A stretch of DNA of 8,777 bases from NCBI GenBank assembly GCA_948665105.1, contig CAPNGW010000088.1, forward strand, positions 1-8,777, given 5' to 3'. The DNA is from an uncultured Lachnospiraceae bacterium. Lineage in GTDB: Bacteria; Bacillota; Clostridia; Lachnospirales; Lachnospiraceae. The notes below the pieces were generated by a model. It ran no database searches. It saw only the letters and a list, made by a program, of their open reading frames with translations, and had not been told where the DNA came from. Position numbers and translations under genes: made by a program. Position 1 is the stretch's first letter; each line of letters opens with the position of its first letter. Of the stretch, positions 1-4,702 are shown one piece after another.

Positions 1-174
1 CCGGACGGCTCAGACAGCCCGGAGAATTCCGATGGCCCAGACGGGTTGACGAGGCCCAAGACCGGAGACAATACAGCGCCTGGGGTTCTGCTGGCAGCCA
101 ATATACTGTCGGCGGGAATCCTTCTGCTGGCCTTGTATAAATGGATCAGGAGGAAAAAGGAAGAAGGCAAATAA
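1..174 (+). CDS. C-terminal end of a sortase-anchored surface protein (5' partial)
   Basis: Frame 1 is open from the window edge and ends in TAA at 172-174, giving 57 residues. The visible tail has the three parts of a cell-wall sorting signal: a motif RPKTGDNT (residues 18-25, an LPXTG-like PKTGD site), a hydrophobic stretch at about residues 29-46, and a basic tail with RRKK at 50-53. Before the motif lies an Asp/Ser/Pro/Gly-rich spacer typical of wall-spanning regions. In such proteins a sortase cuts between Thr and Gly of the motif and links the protein to peptidoglycan. The functional domains lie upstream of the window, so the protein's role cannot be told. The next gene starts 75 bases downstream on the same strand, across a purine-rich spacer, and may be co-transcribed. 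Confidence 0.8.
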   Translation, partial: PDGSDSPENSDGPDGLTRPKTGDNTAPGVLLAANILSAGILLLALYKWIRRKKEEGK

Positions 175-249
175 GAAAGTAAGAAAGCCCCGGGCCGGGA
201 AAAGCGAAAGAGAAAGAAAGCCCCACCCGGGCACACAAGGAGAAGCAGA

Positions 250-723
250 ATGAAAAAGAAAGTAATATTGTTGCTGGCCGTGGTGGTTCTGGCAGCGGGA
301 ACAGCTGTCTTTGTGCATTTAAGAACCAATCAAAAGACCGTGTGCACCGGAAACATCAACGGCCAGGAGGTATCGGTCGCCCTGACCCACAACAAAGACG
401 AGCTCAAACGGCAGACCATAGAGAAGACCACGTCCTTTGAGATTTTAGGGGAGGGAATCACGGGCAGCGAGGTGGAGAAGCTGGCCCAGGAGCAGGAAAA
501 GATTTACCAAAAGATACCGGGGGTATCCTATTCCTATAGGGTCAGCGAGGATACGGTTATTGAACGCCTTACCATAGACTTTCAGAAGGCGGACATCGCT
601 CTTTTGGAGGAGTATGGAATCGTGGAAGGAAACAGCGTGACGGGAGAGGAGGAAGATAAAACCGTCTCCTACGAGGCCACCTTGAGAGGGTACAAAGCGG
701 TGAATATCGTACCAGAAGAATAG
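250..723 (+). CDS. Small secreted or membrane-tethered protein, DUF1307/YehR-like
   Basis: The 157-residue product starts at ATG 250 behind an AAGGAG site at 237-242. It opens with a short basic stretch (MKKK) and a hydrophobic segment at residues 5-22, a signal peptide or N-terminal anchor. There is no lipobox: the only nearby Cys is C32, about ten residues past the hydrophobic core, so it does not look like a standard lipoprotein. The rest resembles the DUF1307/YehR family by eye: a beta-rich start (CTGNINGQEV), a Glu/Lys-rich helix, then IPGVSYSYRVSEDTVIERLTIDFQKAD, which matches the family's pattern of GV, a DT-containing strand and TID. Members are small exported proteins of unknown function. 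The assignment is from remembered family pattern, not a search. It may form a unit with the surface protein upstream. Confidence 0.65.
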   Translation: MKKKVILLLAVVVLAAGTAVFVHLRTNQKTVCTGNINGQEVSVALTHNKDELKRQTIEKTTSFEILGEGITGSEVEKLAQEQEKIYQKIPGVSYSYRVSEDTVIERLTIDFQKADIALLEEYGIVEGNSVTGEEEDKTVSYEATLRGYKAVNIVPEE

Positions 724-743
724 CAGGAGAATGAAGCTTTATG

Positions 744-766
744 ACCACCCGCCATAGGCGGGTGGT
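744..766 (+). terminator. Strong hairpin after the DUF1307-like gene
   Basis: A perfect 10-bp stem (ACCACCCGCC paired with GGCGGGTGGT) encloses the loop ATA, 20 bases past the stop codon. It is placed like a terminator but lacks a U-run (TCACACTG follows), so it may act as a weak terminator or as a 3'-end stabiliser. Alternatively it may be a dispersed palindrome of the kind found at ends of IS200/IS605-type elements. Confidence 0.5.
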
Positions 767-821
767 TCACACTGCATCTTATTCCAGGTCGCGGTGGGAC
801 GAACCCTTTGCAAAAAAACAG

Positions 822-850
822 TTGCAGGATACCACATATAGTGGTAGAAT
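822..850 (+). promoter_or_regulatory. Possible upstream promoter with a palindrome in its spacer
   Basis: TTGCAG (822-827) and TAGAAT (845-850) are 17 bases apart, a fair sigma-A match. The spacer holds an inverted repeat, TACCAC at 830-835 and GTGGTA at 841-846 with a 5-base centre, which overlaps the -10 box and would be well placed for a repressor. This promoter would lie in tandem with the stronger one at 881-909. No repressor can be named. Confidence 0.35.
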
Positions 851-880
851 ATTTTCACAGACCAATCATATAAAAAAGTG

Positions 881-909
881 TTGACGGCATGTAAGGATTA
901 TGCTATAGT
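881..909 (+). promoter_or_regulatory. Sigma-A promoter of the rpmG-secE-nusG cluster
   Basis: TTGACG (881-886) and TATAGT (904-909) are separated by exactly 17 bases, and the -10 is preceded by TGC, an extended -10 element. Transcription should start near 916, giving an untranslated leader of about 60 bases before rpmG that includes a T-run at about 932-939. Confidence 0.8.
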
Positions 910-977
910 AGACTGGCGATGGAAGTAGGTCTTTTTTTTATGCCTGAAAACAAGAAATTTGAGTGGAGGTGGAAGTT

Positions 978-1127
978 GTGCGCACAAGAATTACTTTAGC
1001 ATGCACGGAGTGTAAGCAGCGTAATTACAACATGACGAAGGATAAGAAAGCTCATCCTGACAGAATGGAAACCAAGAAATACTGCAGATTCTGTAAGACA
1101 CACACATTACACAAAGAGACGAAGTAA
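978..1127 (+). CDS. rpmG: 50S ribosomal protein L33
   Basis: The product is 49 residues, starting at GTG 978 with GGAGGT at 965-970, seven bases upstream. L33 is a small protein of the large ribosomal subunit near the E site. The sequence MRTRITLACTECKQRNY is the typical L33 start, and two Cys pairs, C9-x2-C12 and C36-x2-C39, form the zinc ribbon, so this is the zinc-binding (C+) form. The end HKETK is also typical. It is the first gene after the promoters at 822-909 and is followed by secE after 27 bases, the usual Firmicute order. Confidence 0.95.
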   Translation: MRTRITLACTECKQRNYNMTKDKKAHPDRMETKKYCRFCKTHTLHKETK

Positions 1128-1154
1128 TGGGATTGAGCAAAGGAAGTGAGAAGT

Positions 1155-1361
1155 ATGGGAGATAATAACACAGAAAAAGCCCCAAAGACCAGTTGGTTTA
1201 CCGGCCTCAAAGCCGAGTTTAACAAAATAATCTGGCCGGACAAAAAATCACTTACCAGGCAAACGGCTGCGGTTGTGGCTGTTTCGGTTATCTTAGGTCT
1301 AGTCATTGCCGTGTTGGATTTGGTTATCAAATACGGTGTTGATATCCTGGTGAATTTATAA
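1155..1361 (+). CDS. secE: Preprotein translocase subunit SecE
   Basis: The product is 68 residues. ATG 1155 is chosen over the in-frame GTG at 1146 because AAAGGAAG (about 1139-1146) would overlap the GTG but lies about nine bases from the ATG. SecE is the small clamp subunit of the SecYEG channel in the cytoplasmic membrane. The N-terminal part holds the conserved amphipathic helix FNKIIWPDKKSLTRQT with the hallmark W27-P28, followed by one transmembrane helix at about residues 38-60. The single-helix form of 60-70 residues is normal for Gram-positive bacteria. It lies between rpmG and nusG, as in most Firmicutes. Confidence 0.95.
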   Translation: MGDNNTEKAPKTSWFTGLKAEFNKIIWPDKKSLTRQTAAVVAVSVILGLVIAVLDLVIKYGVDILVNL

Positions 1362-1380
1362 TGGAGGCAAAGGCGATTGT

Positions 1381-1896
1381 ATGGCAGAGGCAAACTGGTA
1401 TGTAGTTCATACCTACTCAGGTTATGAAAATAAGGTAAAGGCAAACATTGAAAAAACCATTGAAAACCGTCACCTGGAGGAGCAGATTTTGGAAGTCCGC
1501 GTCCCCATGGAGGAAGTGGTTGAGATGAAGAACGGTGCCAAAAAGCAGGTTCAGAAAAAGATGTTTCCCGGCTATGTTCTTATTAATATGGTTATGAATG
1601 ATGACACGTGGTACGTAGTCAGAAATACCAGAGGAGTTACAGGATTTGTAGGTCCGGGCTCCAAGCCGGTACCGCTTACGGAAGCTGAAATGAGGCCGCT
1701 GGGTATCAAGGAAGCAAGCGTGGTAGTAGACTTTGCGGAAGGGGATTCCGTAGTTGTCATCGGAGGTGTATGGAAGGATACCATCGGCATGATCCAGTCC
1801 ATGAACCGGAGCAAACAGTCAGTCACTATCAACGTGGATTTATTCGGGCGTGAAACACCGGTAGAAATAAGTTTCACAGATGTAAAAAAGATGTAG
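1381..1896 (+). CDS. nusG: Transcription termination/antitermination factor NusG
   Basis: The product is 171 residues, starting at ATG 1381 with AAAGG at 1369-1373 and GGAGG at 1363-1367 upstream. NusG binds the clamp of RNA polymerase and links it to pausing, Rho and the ribosome. The NGN domain covers about residues 4-112 (WYVVHTYSGYENKVKANIE near the start and KKMFPGYVLINM in the middle). The KOW domain covers about 118-171 (AEGDSVVVIGGVWKDTIGMI) and ends in the family signature FGRETPVEISFTDVKKM. The KOW loop has Trp-Lys-Asp where many NusGs have a Phe-containing loop; I take this as clade variation. The length is normal. Confidence 0.97.
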   Translation: MAEANWYVVHTYSGYENKVKANIEKTIENRHLEEQILEVRVPMEEVVEMKNGAKKQVQKKMFPGYVLINMVMNDDTWYVVRNTRGVTGFVGPGSKPVPLTEAEMRPLGIKEASVVVDFAEGDSVVVIGGVWKDTIGMIQSMNRSKQSVTINVDLFGRETPVEISFTDVKKM

Positions 1897-1898
1897 GT

Positions 1899-1935
1899 CA
1901 TGACAACGGGATTTTTCCTCAAAGCCCTTGTTATG
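1899..1935 (+). promoter_or_regulatory. Bulged hairpin in the nusG-rplK spacer
   Basis: An 11-bp stem pairs 1899-1910 with 1925-1935, with one bulged C (1907), one G-U pair and a 14-base loop. It starts two bases after the nusG stop and ends 22 bases before the rplK start. No U-run follows, so it is not an ordinary terminator. It could be an RNA processing site or a target for feedback by a ribosomal protein such as L1, but no specific site consensus is visible. Confidence 0.5.
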
Positions 1936-1957
1936 TAGAAAAAGGAGGCAATCTCAA

Positions 1958-2383
1958 ATGGCAAAGAAAGTACAAGGATATATCAAATTGCAGATTCCGG
2001 CCGGAAAGGCAACACCTGCACCGCCTGTTGGTCCTGCACTGGGACAGCACGGCGTGAACATTGTTGAATTTACAAAGCAGTTCAACGCAAGAACCGCCGA
2101 CCAGGGCGACCTGATTATTCCGGTAGTAATTACCGTATATTCAGACAGAAGCTTCAGCTTCATCACAAAGACCCCGCCGGCGCCGGTATTAATCAAGAAA
2201 GCATGTAACATTAAGTCCGGTTCCGCAGTGCCCAACAAGACAAAGGTGGCAACCATTTCCAAAGCGAAGCTTCAGGAAATTGCAGAGCTGAAGATGCCGG
2301 ATTTGAACGCAGCATCTCTGGAAGCAGCCATGAGCATGATTGCGGGAACAGCAAGAAGCATGGGCGTAACTGTAGAGGCCTAG
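1958..2383 (+). CDS. rplK: 50S ribosomal protein L11
   Basis: The product is 141 residues, the normal length, starting at ATG 1958 with AAAGGAGG at 1941-1948. L11 binds 23S rRNA at the GTPase-associated centre beside the L10-L12 stalk and is the site of thiopeptide action. The N-terminal domain shows KLQIPAGKATPAPPVGPALG with the proline-rich hinge, then GVNIVEFTKQFN. The C-terminal rRNA-binding domain shows TKTPPAPVLIKKA and ends GTARSMGVTVEA. An upstream in-frame TTG at 1928 lies inside the spacer hairpin and is not a credible start. rplA follows after a 200-base spacer, much longer than usual. Confidence 0.97.
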   Translation: MAKKVQGYIKLQIPAGKATPAPPVGPALGQHGVNIVEFTKQFNARTADQGDLIIPVVITVYSDRSFSFITKTPPAPVLIKKACNIKSGSAVPNKTKVATISKAKLQEIAELKMPDLNAASLEAAMSMIAGTARSMGVTVEA

Positions 2384-2384
2384 A

Positions 2385-2500
2385 GCACTTAACGAAATCG
2401 AGCCGTAGGCGAAGGTTGAGTTTAGTGCGAAGGCCGTTACCGAGACTTAGCGGGGTCAAGCCCAAAGGGCGCAGGCGGCGCGCTAGTCGAGCGTAACTAC
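2385..2500 (+). other. Strongly folded rplK-rplA spacer, candidate structured RNA or dispersed repeat
   Basis: Two long stem-loops fill most of this spacer. The first pairs 2385-2393 with 2420-2428 (8 of 9 pairs) and carries an inner GCC-GTA-GGC hairpin at 2402-2410. The second pairs GTTAC 2436-2440 with GTAAC 2493-2497 and GACT-AGC 2444-2451 (one bulged T) with GCTAGTC 2482-2488, and encloses GCCC-AAA-GGGC at 2460-2470. The region is more GC-rich than its neighbours. No coding frame or known RNA family is recognised. The 16-base core at 2399-2414 recurs after rplJ. Confidence 0.5.
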
Positions 2501-2541
2501 CTTATGAAAAGTTCTCAGCCAATTACACCCAATGAAAACGT

Positions 2542-2557
2542 GGGAGGGTCCTCTCCC
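2542..2557 (+). promoter_or_regulatory. Hairpin just upstream of the rplA ribosome binding site
   Basis: GGGAG (2542-2546) pairs with CTCCC (2553-2557) around a 6-base loop, ending 11 bases before the AAGGAGG of rplA (2569-2575). L1 is known to repress its own operon by binding mRNA near the start. This hairpin is placed where such control could act, but I cannot show that it mimics the L1 site on 23S rRNA. Confidence 0.3.
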
Positions 2558-2583
2558 GATATCACCACAAGGAGGTTATTGAA

Positions 2584-3276
2584 ATGAAAAGAGGAAAAAA
2601 ATACGTAGAGACTGCAAAGTTGGTAGACAGATCAGTTTTATACGATACCGCAGATGCAATCGGCTTAGTGAAGAAGGTAGCCGTTGCGAAATTTGATGAG
2701 ACCATCGAGGCTCACATCAGAACCGGTTGTGATGGACGTCATGCCGAGCAGCAGATTCGTGGCGCGGTTGTACTGCCCCACGGAACAGGTAAGACCGTGA
2801 AGGTTCTTGTATTTGCAAAAGGAGACAAGCTGGACGAAGCACAGGCAGCAGGCGCTGACCACGTAGGCGGCGAGGAGCTGATTCCGAAGATTCAGAATGA
2901 AGGATGGCTGGACTTCGACGTTGTGGTAGCTACCCCTGACATGATGGGCGTAGTGGGCCGTCTGGGACGTGTATTAGGACCCAAGGGCTTAATGCCAAAC
3001 CCCAAAGCAGGAACCGTTACCATGGATGTTACCAAAGCTGTGAACGACATCAAGGCTGGTAAGATTGAGTACAGATTGGACAAAACAAACATTATCCATG
3101 TGCCAATTGGGAAAGCATCTTTTACCGAAGATAAGTTAGCGGACAACTTCCAGACCTTAATGGATGCAATCATCAAAGCAAAACCCAGCGCTTTAAAGGG
3201 ACAGTATTTGAAGAGCGTTGTACTCTCCCCCAGCATGGGCCCCGGCGTTAAGCTTAACGTTGCAAAATTTGTGTAA
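2584..3276 (+). CDS. rplA: 50S ribosomal protein L1
   Basis: The product is 230 residues, the usual bacterial length, starting at ATG 2584 with AAGGAGG at 2569-2575. L1 forms the mobile L1 stalk that helps release tRNA from the E site and also represses translation of its own mRNA. The sequence shows the family landmarks: MKRGKKYVETAKLVDR at the start, KFDETIEAHIRTGCDGRHAEQQIRGAVVLPHGTG in domain I, and in domain II VVATPDMMGVVGRLGRVLGPKGLMPNPKAGTVT. The C-terminal part returns to domain I and ends SMGPGVKLNVAKFV. A perfect promoter begins five bases after its stop, so rplJ-rplL forms its own transcription unit. Confidence 0.97.
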   Translation: MKRGKKYVETAKLVDRSVLYDTADAIGLVKKVAVAKFDETIEAHIRTGCDGRHAEQQIRGAVVLPHGTGKTVKVLVFAKGDKLDEAQAAGADHVGGEELIPKIQNEGWLDFDVVVATPDMMGVVGRLGRVLGPKGLMPNPKAGTVTMDVTKAVNDIKAGKIEYRLDKTNIIHVPIGKASFTEDKLADNFQTLMDAIIKAKPSALKGQYLKSVVLSPSMGPGVKLNVAKFV

Positions 3277-3281
3277 AGTGG

Positions 3282-3310
3282 TTGACATCGAAAATAGACA
3301 ATGCTATAAT
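3282..3310 (+). promoter_or_regulatory. Perfect-consensus sigma-A promoter of rplJ-rplL
   Basis: TTGACA (3282-3287) and TATAAT (3305-3310) are separated by 17 bases, and TGC directly precedes the -10 (extended -10). Both boxes match consensus fully. The start is predicted near 3317, giving a leader of about 270 bases before rplJ. Confidence 0.92.
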
Positions 3311-3316
3311 AGCAAA

Positions 3317-3469
3317 GCGTGTTGCGGGTAACCGCAGCCATATATGCCGAAGACAGCAGGTGCCCAAGGGCGTAACAGCAATGGCCTGCCGAGGAGACTT
3401 ACCAGCGTAAGCTGTAAGAATGAAAAGAAATTTTCAAGGCCTCTTTGTCTTTGACAGGGAGGCTTTTTT
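3317..3469 (+). ncRNA. Ribosomal protein L10 leader with attenuator
   Basis: The transcribed region between the promoter and the terminator hairpin carries the L10 leader signature: GCCGAAGACAGCAGGTGC (about 3347-3364) pairing through CAGCAGG/CCTGC-type helices with GGCCTGCCGAGGAG (about 3382-3395). The known leader mimics the L10 site on 23S rRNA. Free L10, with L12, binds it and lowers expression of rplJ-rplL. Here the leader leads directly into an intrinsic terminator, so control is probably by transcription attenuation. I identify it from remembered conserved motifs and position, not from a covariance search. Confidence 0.8.
3439..3469 (+). terminator. Intrinsic terminator (attenuator) in the L10 leader
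   Basis: GCCTCTTTGTC (3439-3449) pairs along its full 11 bases with GACAGGGAGGC (3453-3463), with two G-U pairs and a TTT loop, and six Ts follow (3464-3469). It lies 118 bases upstream of the rplJ start, so transcription must read through it to reach rplJ. Confidence 0.88.
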
Positions 3470-3587
3470 ATACCCGGAAAAGTTCACTGAGCTTTCCTGG
3501 ATATAAAAGTATTCAATTCAGTCTCCTGATTGGATTGCCCCTGTGCAGTCCACAGAATCAAAAATAATAAAAGGAGGTGCACGATTC

Positions 3588-4184
3588 GTGGCAAAAGTAG
3601 AATTAAAACAACCAATCGTAGAGGAAATTTCTCAGCAGATTAAAGATGCGCAGTCTGTGGTGTTGGTAGATTACCGTGGATTAACTGTAGAGCAGGATAC
3701 CCAGTTACGTAAGCAGTTGAGAGAAGCCGGTATCACTTACAAAGTATACAAGAACACCTTGATGAACTTTGCATTTAAGGGAACAGACTTTGAAAGCATG
3801 TCTTCTTTGCTGGAAGGCCCTAATGCCATTGCAATTTCCAAGGAAGATGCAACAGCTCCGGCAAGAGTTCTGGCCAAATTTGCAAAGACAGCGCCGGCGT
3901 TGGAATTAAAAGCAGGTGTCGTAGAGGGAACCTTCTATGATGAGAACGGAATCAAGGCAATCGCCAATGTTCCGTCCAGAGAAGAATTGCTTTCCAAATT
4001 GCTTGGAAGCTTACAGTCTCCCATTACCAACCTGGCTCGGGTTCTTAATCAGATTGCAGAGCAGGGCGGTGCAGCAGATGCGGCAGTAGAGGCAGCCCCT
4101 GCAGCAGAAGAAGCGCCTGCAACAGAAGAAGCAGCGCCTGCAGCGGAAGAGGCTCCCGCAGCAGAGACTGAAAGCAACGAGTGA
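3588..4184 (+). CDS. rplJ: 50S ribosomal protein L10, with an acidic Ala/Glu/Pro tail
   Basis: The product is 198 residues. GTG 3588 is chosen because AAGGAGG (3571-3577) lies ten bases upstream and the protein then begins MAKVELKQPIVEEI like other L10s; the longer frame from 3543 would place the ribosome binding site inside the gene. L10 is the base of the L7/L12 stalk: its N-terminal domain binds 23S rRNA and its C-terminal helix carries L12 dimers. VLVDYRGLTVEQDTQLRKQLREAG and YKVYKNTLMNFA are typical of the globular domain, and the L12-binding helix falls at about residues 137-158. From about residue 160 a low-complexity tail of Ala, Glu, Pro and Thr runs to the end, adding about 30 residues to the common length of 165-175. 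Confidence 0.95.
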   Translation: MAKVELKQPIVEEISQQIKDAQSVVLVDYRGLTVEQDTQLRKQLREAGITYKVYKNTLMNFAFKGTDFESMSSLLEGPNAIAISKEDATAPARVLAKFAKTAPALELKAGVVEGTFYDENGIKAIANVPSREELLSKLLGSLQSPITNLARVLNQIAEQGGAADAAVEAAPAAEEAPATEEAAPAAEEAPAAETESNE

Positions 4185-4185
4185 T

Positions 4186-4207
4186 TGGCGAGCCATAGGC
4201 GAAGCCA
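4186..4207 (+). repeat. Short intergenic hairpin sharing a 16-base core with the rplK-rplA spacer
   Basis: Two bases after the rplJ stop, TGGC (4186-4189) pairs with GCCA (4204-4207) around an inner GCC-ATA-GGC hairpin (4192-4200). The 16 bases at 4189-4204 match those at 2399-2414 at 15 positions (loop ATA here, GTA there). Both copies follow a ribosomal protein gene on the same strand. Confidence 0.5.
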
Positions 4208-4258
4208 GAAGGTGTTGCATTAAAACGAAACTAAAATAAAAAATGGAGGTAAATTGAA

Positions 4259-4566
4259 ATGGCAAAGTTGACAACAGCAGAATTTATTGAAGCGATCAAA
4301 GAGGTGTTGTAGTTGCAGCAGCAGCTGGCGACGGTGCAGCAGCAGCCGAGGAGAAGACCGAATTCAACGTAGAGCTGACCGAGGTTGGACCCAATAAGGT
4401 TAAGGTTATCAAGGTTGTTCGTGAAGTGACCGGCCTGGGCCTGAAGGAAGCCAAGGACGTAGTGGATGGCGCTCCCAAGGTTCTGAAGGAAGGCGCGGAG
4501 AAAGCGGAAGCTGAGGACATCAAGGCTAAGCTTGAGGCAGAAGGCGCTAAGGTTACCTTGAAATAA
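4259..4566 (+). pseudogene. rplL: 50S ribosomal protein L7/L12, disrupted by internal deletion and frameshift
   Basis: ATG 4259, behind GGAGGT (4245-4250), opens the normal start MAKLTTAEFIEAIKE, but two codons later the frame hits TAG at 4310-4312. From 4303 another frame resumes the family sequence, GVVVAAAAGDGAAAAEEKTEF, and runs through an intact C-terminal domain (KVIKVVREVTGLGLKEAKDVVDGAPK) to EGAKVTLK and TAA at 4564-4566. Start to stop spans 305 bases, so the missing piece must be 3n+1; about 70 bases (some 23 residues) would restore a normal length near 125. The lost part is most of the N-terminal domain that dimerises and binds L10. L7/L12 is needed for factor-dependent GTP hydrolysis on the ribosome, so an assembly or sequencing deletion is the likeliest cause; a second rplL copy elsewhere is the alternative. 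Confidence 0.85.
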
Positions 4567-4593
4567 TTGCGAATTTGCGGCTTTAAAAGAGAA

Positions 4594-4648
4594 AAAGGGA
4601 AGGATTCTTCTGGTGGAAACATGAGGAGACCTTCCTTTTCTTTTTTTT
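4594..4648 (+). terminator. Intrinsic terminator of the rplJ-rplL unit
   Basis: A 10-bp stem pairs 4594-4603 with 4630-4639 (one G-U), stacked on a second 6-bp stem, 4606-4611 with 4624-4629, across a 2-base bulge and closed by a 12-base loop. A T-rich run extends to 4648. It lies about 30 bases after the rplL stop, so transcription of the ribosomal unit ends here and does not enter an rpoB gene. Confidence 0.88.
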
Positions 4649-4651
4649 CAG

Positions 4652-4680
4652 TTGACGAATCCTCTTCCCAGGACTAAGAT
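4652..4680 (+). promoter_or_regulatory. Sigma-A promoter of the Crp/Fnr regulator gene
   Basis: TTGACG (4652-4657) and TAAGAT (4675-4680) have a 17-base spacer. The predicted start near 4687 falls at the ribosome binding site, giving a leader of only about 16 bases. An in-frame TTG that could extend the coding frame is part of this -35 box, which argues against it as a start codon. Confidence 0.75.
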
Positions 4681-4702
4681 AGTATTGAGAGGTGACATAG
4701 AT

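Noticed and set aside
187..232. Hairpin GCCC(C)GGG with CCCGGGC between the first two genes
   Set aside because: Short stem with a bulge, a 31-base loop and no T-run; it does not support a terminator call.
780..830. Possible tRNA-like stretch on the reverse strand (GGGTTCGTCCC)
   Set aside because: No acceptor stem, anticodon arm or D-arm can be built around it.
3543..3587. Longer start for rplJ
   Set aside because: The extension has no ribosome binding site and contains the true one; the family start MAKVELKQ begins at GTG 3588.
4301..4315. Programmed frameshifting in rplL
   Set aside because: A shift alone would still leave about 23 residues of the N-terminal domain missing, and no slippery site is present at the junction.
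4652..4702. In-frame TTG extension of the Crp/Fnr regulator
   Set aside because: The TTG is part of the -35 box TTGACG, no ribosome binding site precedes it, and ATG 4703 has a good one.
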